NCBI RefSeq assembly: GCF_000173075.1
Contig: NZ_ABVL01000002.1
Coordinates: forward strand, 310,001-374,000
Origin: Chthoniobacter flavus Ellin428
Lineage (GTDB): Bacteria; Verrucomicrobiota; Verrucomicrobiia; Chthoniobacterales; Chthoniobacteraceae
Direction: 5' to 3'
DNA: 64,000 nt
In this document: piece by piece, positions 25,570 to 35,190 of the stretch
Layout of the letters: each line of letters opens with the position of its first letter
How positions within the stretch are numbered: position 1 is the first letter of the stretch
The notes under the pieces: model-generated
The model's database searches: none
What the model saw: the letters and a program-made list of their open reading frames with translations, nothing else
What the model was told of the DNA's origin: nothing
Translations under genes and position numbers: made by a program

Positions 25570-25618
25570 GGAAGGTCAACATCGCCCAGCAAACGGCTCC
25601 CGCCAAGCAGGGAACATC

Positions 25619-25678
25619 ATTGGATGTTTCTTCTGAAGAAAAGGCAGAACACCCAACGTCCAACACCCAACATCCAAT
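25619..25678. repeat. Inverted repeat with heptad (AACAYCC) arm
   Basis: The right arm, 25648-25678, is 31 bases of four seven-base words of the AACACCC/AACATCC type. Only its outer ten bases are mirrored on the left (25619-25628), so the left arm looks truncated. It lies between the divergent rlmN and 25752 genes, which argues against a pure terminator role. Confidence 0.65.
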
Positions 25679-25751
25679 CGGCCTGCCGCAAAGTCCCAAC
25701 TCCCCCCTTGCATCCCCCTGCCGTCCCCCTACTCTCTGCCACCCCGATTTT

Positions 25752-26267
25752 ATGCCGAAGCCTTACGAAATTTTCGCCGCCCTGCCGCCCGCCGTCTCCG
25801 ACCAGCTCTTCGCCTTCCTCTTTGAGCGCGAGAAGCCGCTCTACAAGGCGACTATCGATACCCTGGCCAAGCAGCGGAAACTCCGTCCCGTCTTCGTCGA
25901 GCGGAAGCCGCGCGCCGAGCGTCACACCTGGATGAAGGAAGCCCTCGGCCGCAAGGTGAACGAAGCCGTCGCCGCCCACCTGCTGCAAATCTGGCTCGTT
26001 GGCGCCCACACCAAATTGCTCTGCGATTTCCTCGACGGCCTCGGCATCGAGCACGATGAAAACGGCACCATCGAAGCGCTGCCCCCGGCCCCGGCCAAGG
26101 AAGCGCTGGTGAAGGCCATCGATCCCCTTTTCGAAAAGCACGACCCGGCGGTCGTCGCCGTCTACCTGCACGCCTTCCAGGCCCTCGACGACACCGGCTG
26201 GCCGACGCTCGGCGAGTTGCTCACCGAAGATCCGCGCCTCCAGTTGGCGACGCCTGCGGCAACGTAG
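25752..26267 (+). CDS. Conserved-looking protein of unknown function
   Basis: 171 residues from ATG 25752 (MPKPYEIFAALPPAVSDQLFAFLFEREKPLYKATIDTLA region). Helical, no signal peptide or membrane segment, no catalytic motif recognised. It stands alone, divergent from rlmN. The frame continues upstream through the inverted repeat, which is not protein-like, supporting the ATG chosen. Confidence 0.6.
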   Translation: MPKPYEIFAALPPAVSDQLFAFLFEREKPLYKATIDTLAKQRKLRPVFVERKPRAERHTWMKEALGRKVNEAVAAHLLQIWLVGAHTKLLCDFLDGLGIEHDENGTIEALPPAPAKEALVKAIDPLFEKHDPAVVAVYLHAFQALDDTGWPTLGELLTEDPRLQLATPAAT

Positions 26268-26357
26268 GAGGTCGCTGGAAGCGTACCGGCTTCAATCCAG
26301 AGAGGCGCGACCAGGTTCGGCTTTCTGGACGCTCGCGCATTCGTCCCCCTAGAAAAA

Positions 26358-28523
26358 TTGAAACCCGCGCTTTCCGCCTCACTCCTCTTCTGCGTACTCC
26401 TGCCCAGCGTTGCGCCCGCGGCTGACGCCCCACCCAACGACGAACGTCTCGTCTTCCAGACACTCGCTCCGTGGATGCCTCGCACGCATCTCGAAGCGGA
26501 TGCCGCCATCGCCTATGGCATTGACGAAACGCTGCCCTCCCGTCTCGCCTCGTGGCAGGCGCGCGGCTTTATCCCGCACGTGATGACGGGTGTCTCCTGG
26601 GGCGCGTATCTCGACTACCTCCAAGGCCGCTATGACGGCCAAAAGCATGACGATGAGGCACAGATGGATCGGGATGGGAAAGTCGTCATTCACCATGGCG
26701 ACATCCCCTACATGTCCCCAAGCGAAACGTATGGCCGCTTCCTCACCCGCGGCGTGCAACGGGCGCTGGATGCCGGCGCCGTGGCCATCCATCTCGAGGA
26801 ACCGGAATTCTGGGTGCGAAGCGGCTACGAACCGAATTTTTGCCGCCAGTGGCAGACCTACTTTGGTGAACCCTGGCAACCGCCACACTCTTCGCCCGAT
26901 GCACAGTACCGCGCCTCGAAGCTGAAATACGCGCTCTATCGCCGGGCGCTCTCGCAGGTTTTTTCCTTCGTTCGCGATTATTCCAAAAAAGCGGGTCGCG
27001 AGATTCGCTGCTACGTGCCGACTCATTCGCTGATCAATTACGCTCACTGGCGGATCGTGAGCCCGGAGTCCTCGTTGCTCGAGGTCGGCTGCGACGGCTA
27101 CATCGCGCAGGTTTGGACCGGCACGGCGCGCACCCCAAATGTCTACGAGGGGGTGGAAAAATCGCGCACGTTCGAGACGGCCTTTCTCGAATACGGCGCG
27201 ATGCAAAACCTCGTGCGCGCGTCCGGACGCCGGGTGTGGTACTTGAACGATCCGATCGAGGACAATCTCACGCGATCGTGGGATGATTACCGCGCCAACT
27301 GGGAAAGCACGCTCACCGCCTCGCTGCTCCAACCGGAAGTGTGGCGTTACGAAATCATGCCGTGGCCGGAGCGCGTCTTCCTCGGAAAGGACTTCATGAC
27401 TGGCGTAGAGGTCCGTGACAAAGGACGACGGACACCGATTCCGGCGGCCTACGAAACGGAATTGCAGGCCGTGATCCACGCGCTCGGCGAAATGAAGCAA
27501 CCCGACGCGCATTGGGAACAGTGTGGCACCCGAGGTGTCGGCGTCCTGGTGTCGGACACGATGATGTTCCAGCGCGGCGAACCGAGCTCTTCGGATGCGC
27601 ATCTCGGCTCGTTCTACGGACTCGCGTTGCCCCTGCTCAAACACGGCGTCCCTGTCGAGCCGGTGCAGATCGAAAGCGCGACACAGCCGAAGTTCCTCGA
27701 TGCCTATCGAGTGCTCCTGCTCACCTACGAAGGGCAAAAGCCACCCACGCCGGCATTTCACGAAGCGCTGGCCGCCTGGGTCAAACGCGGCGGCGTGCTC
27801 GTGGTCGTCGATGACGATACCGATCCTTTTAATGGGGTGCGCGAGTGGTGGAACACCGCGCCAAACGCTTTTCACACACCGCGCGAACATCTTTTCCAAG
27901 CACTCGGCGTCGACGCGGATGCGCACGGGTTGCAACGCGTCGGCGATGGCCTGCTGGTGCGGGAAGCCGTTTCCCCAGCCGGTTTGACCTATCAAAAAGA
28001 CGGTGCCACTCAGTTGCGCGCCCTGGTGCGGCAAGCGGCGGAGACCGCGAAAATTGCCTGGAGCGAAACCAATGTCCTCGTGCTGCGCCGCGGGCCATTT
28101 CTGATTGGGGCCGGCCTCGATGAATCGCTGCCCGGACCCGCGCCCGTTCTGTCCGGACACTTCGTCGATTTGTTCGAGGCGCAGCTTCCGATCGTGCTCG
28201 AAGTGAAGCTCACCCCAGGGCGGCGCGCTCTGCTGCTTGATCTCGATGCGGTGAAAAAGTCTGTTCCCGGTCCCCGCGTGATCGCGGCCGCCGGACGGAT
28301 TCGCGAGGAAGGCGCGACCCCGACTGCTTTTCGCTTTCATGTCGAGGGTGTCGCGGAGACCGGCGGTGTCGCCCTGCTCCTCTGCAAGCGTGCGCCCAAG
28401 TCCGTGCGACTGAATGGCACGGCCGCTACGGAAAGCGCGTTCGAATTCAATGACGACATACTGCGGATTCGCTTTCCGAATTCCCCGGAGGGCACGCAGG
28501 TCGAAGTGAATTTCCAAGATTGA
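26358..28523 (+). CDS. Secreted glycosidase-like protein of unknown family
   Basis: 721 residues from a TTG (MKPALSASLLFCVLLPSVAPAAD when initiated), giving a good signal peptide; no ATG fits as well. The N-terminal two-fifths looks like a TIM barrel: VTGVSWG-like strand MTGVSWGAYL, AVAIHLEEPEFW with acidic residues 147-150, and repeated aromatic-rich segments. A middle part (about 390-520) resembles the glutamine-amidotransferase-like domain of beta-galactosidase-type enzymes (LLLTYEGQKPP, GGVLVVVDDDT). The C-terminus is beta-rich. A carbohydrate-active role is inference from this layout; catalytic residues are not proven. Confidence 0.65.
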   Translation: MKPALSASLLFCVLLPSVAPAADAPPNDERLVFQTLAPWMPRTHLEADAAIAYGIDETLPSRLASWQARGFIPHVMTGVSWGAYLDYLQGRYDGQKHDDEAQMDRDGKVVIHHGDIPYMSPSETYGRFLTRGVQRALDAGAVAIHLEEPEFWVRSGYEPNFCRQWQTYFGEPWQPPHSSPDAQYRASKLKYALYRRALSQVFSFVRDYSKKAGREIRCYVPTHSLINYAHWRIVSPESSLLEVGCDGYIAQVWTGTARTPNVYEGVEKSRTFETAFLEYGAMQNLVRASGRRVWYLNDPIEDNLTRSWDDYRANWESTLTASLLQPEVWRYEIMPWPERVFLGKDFMTGVEVRDKGRRTPIPAAYETELQAVIHALGEMKQPDAHWEQCGTRGVGVLVSDTMMFQRGEPSSSDAHLGSFYGLALPLLKHGVPVEPVQIESATQPKFLDAYRVLLLTYEGQKPPTPAFHEALAAWVKRGGVLVVVDDDTDPFNGVREWWNTAPNAFHTPREHLFQALGVDADAHGLQRVGDGLLVREAVSPAGLTYQKDGATQLRALVRQAAETAKIAWSETNVLVLRRGPFLIGAGLDESLPGPAPVLSGHFVDLFEAQLPIVLEVKLTPGRRALLLDLDAVKKSVPGPRVIAAAGRIREEGATPTAFRFHVEGVAETGGVALLLCKRAPKSVRLNGTAATESAFEFNDDILRIRFPNSPEGTQVEVNFQD

Positions 28524-28582
28524 GTCATTGCTCGACGGAGCTCCCCAGCCAAGTCATACAACCATCGCACCGTTCCCGATTC

Positions 28583-28993
28583 ATGGCTTCCTCCAAGGCA
28601 AAGAAACTCCAACACAAAAGCACCGTGATCCAGGGCGAGATGCTCGAGGAACTCAGTGGATTGGTCAAAGGCATCGAGCGCGCGGAGACGCTGCTCGCGG
28701 AACTCAAGAACGAGACCGAGGAAATGAACGCCACGCACCAGCAGCGCCGGACCACGCGCGAGGACATCGCCTACCTCGAAGATCTCCTGAAGTGCGCGAA
28801 GAAAAAACTCGCGTGGGAAAAGCAGATGGAAACCGTCGCGAAGCGCACACCCGAAGTGCTGGCCAAGGTCTCCACCGCGATGAACGACACGACGAATCCT
28901 CCCGAACCGGAACTCCGGATCAAAGTGCTCGACCTGCTGCAGACCGTCCAGGCCGCCATGTCCCGCCTCGACGCGGCTAAGTCGGCGGATTGA
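28583..28993 (+). CDS. Small coiled-coil protein
   Basis: 136 residues from ATG 28583 (MASSKAKKLQHKSTVIQGEM). Heptad patterns of leucine and charged residues run from about 15 to 90 (MLEELSGLVKGIERAETLLAEL, DIAYLEDLLKCAKKKL), so it is probably an elongated coiled coil. A TTG at 28520 would overlap the previous stop but adds a poor leader. Function unknown. Part of its sequence recurs at 31395-31429. Confidence 0.65.
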   Translation: MASSKAKKLQHKSTVIQGEMLEELSGLVKGIERAETLLAELKNETEEMNATHQQRRTTREDIAYLEDLLKCAKKKLAWEKQMETVAKRTPEVLAKVSTAMNDTTNPPEPELRIKVLDLLQTVQAAMSRLDAAKSAD

Positions 28994-29296
28994 TCGCAGG
29001 TCGATGGGGATTACCTGAAGCGTCTTCGCGCCGCGTGTTGCATCGAGAAAGTCTGATTTAGGTTTACCCCTTCGCGTGGAGCCGGCGTGGCGACTTCGGG
29101 AAAAGGATGATTTTGCGCGGTGACTTTCTCGCGCGCCCGCGCCGCCGCCATGTGGCGAAAACTCGCTACATGCCAGGAATCCGAAGTTGCGACAGGCTTG
29201 GCTTTTTGCCTGCTCCCGCCCAGCGTAAGTTTTTCAATACCGCGCCCTTCGCTCCCGCTTCACACTAATTGCCCCCGGCGTTGCCTGCTTAAGACT
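28994..29296. other. Intergenic region before the sulfatase gene
   Basis: About 300 bases upstream of the sulfatase gene. An open frame enters from 29120 but is Arg/Cys-rich and lacks protein character before the signal peptide. No repeat, terminator or clear promoter was seen. Confidence 0.35.
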
Positions 29297-31204
29297 ATGA
29301 AATTGCGTCTTTTTATCGTCCTCAATTTGCTACTGGTCTCAATTTCTCTCAGCCGGGCAGCCGATCACCCAAATATTCTGTGGCTGGTGTGTGAGGATGC
29401 GACTTCGACTTGGATCGGCTGTTACGGCAATTCCGAGACGAAGACACCCAACATCGACGCCTTTGCCCGACAGGGGTTTCGCTACACACATGCGTTCGCC
29501 AGTGCACCGGTTTGCGCGCCTTCCCGCAGTGGCTGGATCACGGGCATCAATGCACTTTCGCTCGGGACGTTGCCGATGCGCAGTCGATATTCGATACCGC
29601 ACAACCTGATCAAATACTACCCGGATTACCTGCGGCAGGCGGGCTACTACACATCCAATCATACCAAAACCGATTACAATATCGGCGGCCGGCCGGATGA
29701 GGAGTGCTGGGACGACAAGGTCGCCGATGGTTGGAGAAAACGGAAGCCGGGCCAGCCATTCTTTCAAGTGATCAACTTCAATGAATCCCACGAGTCCAGG
29801 GCGTTTGGGGATTGCCTCAACACTCGCCACTCACCCGGCGAGGTGACCTTGTTTAAATATCACCCGGACGAAATGGGCATTCGCATGAATTACGCGAAAT
29901 ACTACGATGCGGTGGAAAACATGGATACCCAAGTGGGGAAGGCGTTGGAGGCCCTCGACAAGGCTGGCTTGGCGGAGGACACGATCGTGATTTTTAATTC
30001 CGACCACGGCGGCGTGATGCCGGGCAGCAAGCGTTTTCTCTTCGACGCTGGCATACACGCGCCGCTGATCGTCCGAATTCCGGAGAAATTCAAGCATCTC
30101 TGGCCGGCCGCGTCTCCAGGCTCCACGGTGGATCGTCTCGTGAGCTTTGTCGACATGCCGAAGACCTGGTTGAGCCTGGCCGGAGCCGAGATTCCCGCGG
30201 TTATGCAAGGCCACATCTTCCTCGGGCCTAACACGGAACCGGAACCGCCCTACGCCTTCAGCTTCCGGGAGCGGATGGACGAGCGTTTCGACAACGAACG
30301 TTCCGTCCGGGATAAGCACTACGCCTACATCAAGAATTACATGCCGTATATCATCTGGGGGCAACATCTGGATTACTTGTGGAAACTTCTCGCCATGCGG
30401 ACATGGGAGGACGCCTATAAGAACCACCGAACCGACGCGGTAACCGGGCGCTTCTTCACGACGAAACCGGTTGAAGAACTCTATGATATGGACGCGGACC
30501 CGGATAATGTCGTGAACCTCGCCGACAAGCCCGAATGCCGAAAGACGCTCGAAACGATGCGCGCCAAGCTCCGCGAGTGGCAGTTGAGCATCCATGACTC
30601 CGCAATGCTGCCCGAGGCGGAACGCCTGCGTCGCGCGGAGGAAAACAAATTGACGGTCTATGAGATGGTGCGCGATCCGAAGCTCTATGATTTGCCCTCC
30701 TATCTTGATGCCGCGGATCTCGCACTCGCCAAAGACCCCGCTAACAAACCGCGCTTGCTTCAGTGCTTGCAGAGCCCGGATTCGGGACTCCGCTATTGGG
30801 GCACCGTGGGGCTGTTGATGCTGGGACAAGCCGATGCAAAAGTACAGGCTGCGGTGAAGCCTCTGCTCGATGATCCCTGCGGCGAGGTCGCCGCGATGTC
30901 TGCGTGGATATTGATCCAGTCCGGCGACACGGCCGAGGCCACGAAGGCGCTGGCGGATCGATTGCAAAAGCATCCATTGTCGACCCTGTTCATCCTGAAT
31001 GTCCTCGACTGGTCGCACACCGATCTTGGCCCCTACGTCAGCGCGCTTGACTCGCTTCCTTCTGTCGGCAGCAACGATGATATGTTTAACGACGAGAAGA
31101 TCATGAATGCCTATTTGCGTGAGTCCAATGGACTCCCTGTTCCTCCGGGCCTGAAAGAAGTCAGTGAAAAGCAGAAAGAGCAGAATGCGGTGAAGGACAA
31201 GTGA
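29297..31204 (+). CDS. Secreted sulfatase with HEAT-like C-terminal tail
   Basis: 635 residues from ATG 29297 with a signal peptide (MKLRLFIVLNLLLVSISLSRA). Alkaline-phosphatase-fold sulfatase: NILWLVCEDATSTW supplies metal ligands, and C73-A-P-S-R77 is the C-x-P-x-R motif whose cysteine is converted to formylglycine; NSDHGGVMPG continues the metal site. The last 170 residues have alternating helical repeats (GLRYWGTVGLLMLG, GEVAAMSAWILIQSG) of HEAT/PBS type, common in verrucomicrobial and planctomycete sulfatases. The substrate is probably a sulfated polysaccharide. Activation needs an FGE or anSME not identified in the window. Confidence 0.9.
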   Translation: MKLRLFIVLNLLLVSISLSRAADHPNILWLVCEDATSTWIGCYGNSETKTPNIDAFARQGFRYTHAFASAPVCAPSRSGWITGINALSLGTLPMRSRYSIPHNLIKYYPDYLRQAGYYTSNHTKTDYNIGGRPDEECWDDKVADGWRKRKPGQPFFQVINFNESHESRAFGDCLNTRHSPGEVTLFKYHPDEMGIRMNYAKYYDAVENMDTQVGKALEALDKAGLAEDTIVIFNSDHGGVMPGSKRFLFDAGIHAPLIVRIPEKFKHLWPAASPGSTVDRLVSFVDMPKTWLSLAGAEIPAVMQGHIFLGPNTEPEPPYAFSFRERMDERFDNERSVRDKHYAYIKNYMPYIIWGQHLDYLWKLLAMRTWEDAYKNHRTDAVTGRFFTTKPVEELYDMDADPDNVVNLADKPECRKTLETMRAKLREWQLSIHDSAMLPEAERLRRAEENKLTVYEMVRDPKLYDLPSYLDAADLALAKDPANKPRLLQCLQSPDSGLRYWGTVGLLMLGQADAKVQAAVKPLLDDPCGEVAAMSAWILIQSGDTAEATKALADRLQKHPLSTLFILNVLDWSHTDLGPYVSALDSLPSVGSNDDMFNDEKIMNAYLRESNGLPVPPGLKEVSEKQKEQNAVKDK

Positions 31205-31540
31205 CCGGAAAACCTGGAGGAAAACCTTCCGACTCGGAGCCTGGCATCGCGGTTTCGAATAAGCCTGCTGTAGGACGGACTTGTGAACCGCCCCGAACCA
31301 TGACGAGACGGGCAACACCTCACGGATATTCTCTGTCAGATTTGTTGACTGCCCTCTATTGCCCCGGCTTCCGCCAAGGGAGCGCTGGTAAGAGCTACCT
31401 CGAAGATCTCCTGAAATGCACGAAAAAAACGCCCTCCAGTTGCCACCAAATTCCGGCTCGAGAAAAGATGGCCGCGAAAGTAAGTTGGCGTTTGGAGAGA
31501 AGGATTGCATCTTCCGGCTCCCGCGTAGCGCTCCCTATTC
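31205..31540. other. Intergenic region with a remnant of the coiled-coil gene
   Basis: 336 bases between the sulfatase and trhO. The only recognisable content is 31395-31429, which matches 28771-28805 inside the coiled-coil gene at 32 of 35 positions, all three differences being G to A. The remainder shows no gene-like frame. Confidence 0.5.
31395..31429 (+). pseudogene. Duplicated fragment of the coiled-coil gene
   Basis: 35 bases that translate to YLEDLLKCTKK against YLEDLLKCAKK in the intact gene at 28583. No start, stop or flanking homology was found by eye, so this is a decayed duplicate rather than a gene. Confidence 0.5.
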
Positions 31541-32464
31541 ATGACCGAAGTCCACCCCGTTATCCTCTTCTACAAGTACGTCACCATTGCGGATCCGGAG
31601 GATTTCCGGGTGGAGCAGCGAGCGCTCTGTGAAACGCTGGGTTTGAAGGGGCGGGTGCTGATTGGCTCCGAAGGGATCAACGGGACGCTCGCCGGGCCGG
31701 CGGCGGCGGTGGAGGAGTATGTGACGGCGTTGCGAGGAGATGAACGCTTTGCCGACATTGAGATCAAAACCAGCGAAGGAGATGCGCAGACCTTTCCGAA
31801 GTTGATGGTCAAGGTGCGTCCCGAGATCGTCACCCTGGGCGCGGGGCCATTGGCACCGGACCTGGATAATCACCTCAGCCCGGCGGAATGGAAGCGCACG
31901 CTGGAGGAAGATCCCGAGGTGGTGGTCGTCGATGTGCGCAATCGCTACGAATCGGCAGCGGGGAAGTTTGCCGGAGCCATCGCCTGCGACATCGCGCATT
32001 TCCGTGAACTGCCGCCCTACGTGGAGCAACTCGCGGAGTTCAAGGACCGTAAGGTCCTGATGTATTGCACCGGCGGGATTCGCTGTGAGAAGGCTTCCGC
32101 GTTGTTTCGCAGCAAAGGGTTCAAGAATGTCTTCCAACTGCACGGAGGGATCGTGACTTACCAGGAGCAATTTGGAAACGAGCACTGGCTGGGCGAATGT
32201 TTCGTTTTCGACCGGCGCATGACCGTGCGGGTGGACGAAGCGCTGGTGCCGCTGGGACGCTGCGCACATACCGATCGCCCCACCAGTCGTTTTGTGAACT
32301 GCCTGCACGATCCATGTCATGTCCTCTTCCTCCTCGCGGAGGAGACGGAGCGGGAAAACACCGACACGCGACTCTGCCCGGAATGCCTGGCCAGCGGCTT
32401 GACTTCGGCGACGGCGGACTACAAGGGAAGCCCGGCGCGGGGCGGCGGGCGGACGGAAGGGTGA
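31541..32464 (+). CDS. trhO: tRNA uridine(34) hydroxylase TrhO (YceA, rhodanese type)
   Basis: Oxygen-dependent hydroxylation of wobble uridine to 5-hydroxyuridine. 307 residues: N-terminal domain with GLKGRVLIGSEGINGTLAG, a rhodanese domain with the active loop M-Y-C176-TGGIRCEKAS, and a Cys-rich C-terminus (FVNCLHDPCHVLFL, RLCPECL). This three-part layout is typical of the family. Monocistronic as far as seen. Confidence 0.94.
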   Translation: MTEVHPVILFYKYVTIADPEDFRVEQRALCETLGLKGRVLIGSEGINGTLAGPAAAVEEYVTALRGDERFADIEIKTSEGDAQTFPKLMVKVRPEIVTLGAGPLAPDLDNHLSPAEWKRTLEEDPEVVVVDVRNRYESAAGKFAGAIACDIAHFRELPPYVEQLAEFKDRKVLMYCTGGIRCEKASALFRSKGFKNVFQLHGGIVTYQEQFGNEHWLGECFVFDRRMTVRVDEALVPLGRCAHTDRPTSRFVNCLHDPCHVLFLLAEETERENTDTRLCPECLASGLTSATADYKGSPARGGGRTEG

Positions 32465-32683
32465 ATGCCAACGCACCTGTTCGCATTCCTTCTGTCACTA
32501 TGTGTTGACTACTCGGTATCCCTTGCTTTCCGATCTCAGCCTTAAGCCCCCAGGTGAAGTGGCGATCAATCGATTCAACAAGGCGAGAGCTTCTTCATTA
32601 CCGCGCTCGAGAAAATCAAGTCGATACCTCGAACAAAGCCCACCTCGCAACTTTTGCGAGTGTTATGGCGGACGCAAGCACTG

Positions 32684-33019
32684 CTATCCCGTCTTCGGCG
32701 TCACCGCACAGGCGTCACCATTGCATCCCCTCACCTCCCGGTCGACGTAGCGGCGAAATGCCGGGATCTTCAGCAGCGGCCGGAGCAGCATGAAGAGCGG
32801 GATGTTTCGATAGATCAATTCGACACCTTCCACGCCGCGATGAATTTTCCCGGTGGCATAGTCTTCGATCACGATTTCGCCCATACGCAATGAATGACCG
32901 TCAGGCGGAATGGCGGTGGATTCATCGACCCGGCCGAGCCAGTCGAGGAAATGATTGGCCCTGGCAAACTTTGCGCATCGCGCGCAGTCTGGATTTCGGT
33001 AAACACGAATCTTTTTCAT
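32684..33019 (-). CDS. DCC family (DUF393) thiol-disulfide oxidoreductase-like protein
   Basis: 111 residues starting at MKKIRVYRNPDCARCAKFAR, with the C12-x2-C15 motif near the N-terminus and a hydrophobic LIYRNIPLFMLLRPLLKIPAFRRYVDRE segment, the DUF393 layout. The frame upstream is not protein-like. Two further cysteines lie near the C-terminus (GCNGDAC). Redox role inferred from the family. It is divergent from the Sel1 gene. Confidence 0.8.
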   Translation of the reverse strand: MKKIRVYRNPDCARCAKFARANHFLDWLGRVDESTAIPPDGHSLRMGEIVIEDYATGKIHRGVEGVELIYRNIPLFMLLRPLLKIPAFRRYVDREVRGCNGDACAVTPKTG

Positions 33020-33174
33020 ACGATACCTTTCTGGCCGGCGTCCGCCGGCGGAGCGTTTCGGCCACCAGTACGGTAGGCCCATCGGATGCGGTGTCAAAAA
33101 GGGGCGTCGCGTTCGGTGATTTCTCTGTGGACGGCCTGCCCAGTGGCATGCCGCGTGCATCTCCTTCATGGGCG

Positions 33175-35112
33175 ATGAATCCGTTCCGCTACTTCCAGTT
33201 GGCCGCTGTGGCCTGTGCCCTGGCGCCCGCGCTGGCTTCGGCCGTGCCGCAAACCAACATCCCAGATGCTTTGGGCGAGGTCGACAATCTCCAGGAAGCG
33301 AAACAGCTCTGGTTGGTTCAGGACGTCCAGAAGGAGACGAAACCCGAGTTCTTCACCCGATTGGAAAAGGACGCCGCGGCCGGCAACGTGAAGGCCCAAG
33401 CGACTCTCGGCCTCTGCTATTATCAGGGCTACGGCGTGAAGAAGGACCTGGCCAAGGCGGTCGAATTGTATCAGCAAGCCGCGAAAGCAGGCCACGCGGG
33501 GGCGCAAAACAATCTCGGCCTGATGTATGAATACGGCACGGGATTACCGGTGGATCACGCCAAAGCCCACGAGCTTTACGTAGCGGCGGCAAAACAAAAA
33601 CTGCGCGACGCCGAGTACAATCTGGGCGTGGAATACGACCAGGGAATCAGTGTTCCGCAGAGCTGGACAGAAGCCCGGAGCTGGTATGAAAAGGCGGCGG
33701 CTCAAGGCCACACCGCCGCTCTGACCAATCTCGGCAATCTTTACCTCAACGGCCATGGCGTGCCGGTGAATCTCGAAACCGCGAAGAAGTATCTGCAAAC
33801 ACCCGCCGATGTCGGCAACCCCACCGCGCAGTACAACCTCGCGACGTGCTACTTCCTGCAACACAACGCCACGGAAGGCACCACCTATCTTCGCCGAGCC
33901 GCCGAGGGCGGATCTTCCAACGCCCAACTCGAATGGGGCCGCTATCTCTACAACAGCGCACCTCCCCGACGGGATGTGACGAAGGCGATCTACTGGACGC
34001 GCCTCGCCTTGCAAACGCTTACGGCGAACAATTCCAAGCTGCTCCCGAAAGCGCAGGCGCAACTGGCCTTTATGCTCATGGCACAGCACGGCGAAACCGA
34101 TGCGGCCGAGGCTTTCCGCGCCGCGGTGGCATCCGCGCAAACCGGCTATCCAGACGGCGAATTCGCCCTGGGGCTTTGTTACGTGAACGGCACGGGGGTG
34201 GCCAGCGATCGCGCCGCCGGCTTCAAGTGGTTTCAAGCGGCTGCCGCGCAGAAGCAAGTGCGGGCCGCGGCGATGCTTGCCTACTTCTATGAGGATGGCG
34301 GGACGGTGCCGCGGGATTACAAGGAAGCGGTCAAATGGCTGCGCATCGCGGCCGAGGGTGGCGAACACCAGGCGCAATTCCATCTCGGCCGTTGTTACCG
34401 CGATGGCACCGGCGTGGATATCGACCAAAAGGAAGCGCTGAAGTGGTTTCGCCTCTCTGTCCAAGGGCCGAACCCCTCGGAAGATGGCAAGAAAGCCCTG
34501 GCGCAACTCAGCGGACAACTGAACCACACCGATGCCGAGGCGGCCTTCCAGAAGGGCGTGGCGCTCGGCCAGGCGGCGCGGCGCGATCATAGTTCGATGG
34601 TCGAGGCCATCCTCGCACTCACGGAAGCCTCGGATCTCGGCCATCCGCTTGCCACGACTGCTCTCGCTCGCATGTATCGCATGGGAGATGGTGTGCCGAA
34701 GGATGACGAAAAGGCCGAGGAACTGATCGCCCGCATCGCCGAAACGACCAACCCCAGCGTGCTCTGCCAGATCGGCTTCACCTATCTGCCGACAGGGAAC
34801 CAGCCGCCCAATGAAAAATACGTCGACGAAGCACTCGGCTACCTAGAGCGCGCCGCACAGCACGGTTATGGCCCCGCACAGGGGCCGTTGGGCTTCTGCT
34901 ACATGACGGCTTCGCCAGCGCATCAAGATTTCGTGGCCGCCTTCGTCTGGCTGTCTCTCGCCGCTTCGCAGGGCGATGAAAGTTCGCGCGCCTATCTCGA
35001 GCGTCTCCGCACCAGGCTCAGCAACGCGCAGACTGCCGAGGCCACACGCCGGTTGAGTGAGTTGCAGGCCCGCATCCCGACGCGATCACCTGGGCAGCAG
35101 CCTGCTCAATAG
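33175..35112 (+). CDS. Secreted Sel1-repeat protein
   Basis: 645 residues from ATG 33175 (MNPFRYFQLAAVACALAPALASA), a clear signal peptide. The mature protein is almost entirely Sel1-like repeats, about a dozen, each with patterns such as LGLCYYQGYGVKKDLAKAV and NLGNLYLNGHGVPV. Such alpha-solenoids mediate protein-protein contacts in the periplasm. No catalytic domain is present. The frame is open upstream as far as 32890, but that overlaps the divergent DCC gene and lacks protein character. Confidence 0.85.
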   Translation: MNPFRYFQLAAVACALAPALASAVPQTNIPDALGEVDNLQEAKQLWLVQDVQKETKPEFFTRLEKDAAAGNVKAQATLGLCYYQGYGVKKDLAKAVELYQQAAKAGHAGAQNNLGLMYEYGTGLPVDHAKAHELYVAAAKQKLRDAEYNLGVEYDQGISVPQSWTEARSWYEKAAAQGHTAALTNLGNLYLNGHGVPVNLETAKKYLQTPADVGNPTAQYNLATCYFLQHNATEGTTYLRRAAEGGSSNAQLEWGRYLYNSAPPRRDVTKAIYWTRLALQTLTANNSKLLPKAQAQLAFMLMAQHGETDAAEAFRAAVASAQTGYPDGEFALGLCYVNGTGVASDRAAGFKWFQAAAAQKQVRAAAMLAYFYEDGGTVPRDYKEAVKWLRIAAEGGEHQAQFHLGRCYRDGTGVDIDQKEALKWFRLSVQGPNPSEDGKKALAQLSGQLNHTDAEAAFQKGVALGQAARRDHSSMVEAILALTEASDLGHPLATTALARMYRMGDGVPKDDEKAEELIARIAETTNPSVLCQIGFTYLPTGNQPPNEKYVDEALGYLERAAQHGYGPAQGPLGFCYMTASPAHQDFVAAFVWLSLAASQGDESSRAYLERLRTRLSNAQTAEATRRLSELQARIPTRSPGQQPAQ

Positions 35113-35190
35113 AATGGTTCAATTCCTAAAGCGCTTCTGCTCGCTGGAGAGCGCTGCTTCTTGTCCCAACAGTGGCTCGCGCCACCCCAT

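Noticed and set aside
26379..28517. A 712-codon open frame antisense to the glycosidase-like gene, and similar long antisense frames at 1125-2783, 29831-31510, 51562-53265, 55473-57311 and 62083-63852
   Set aside because: Each mirrors a convincing gene on the other strand, has Arg/His-rich composition with no domain motif, and is expected from GC-rich codon use.
32465..32683. Short open frames between trhO and the DCC gene
   Set aside because: Composition is not protein-like, no start context or motif is visible, and the frames overlap one another.
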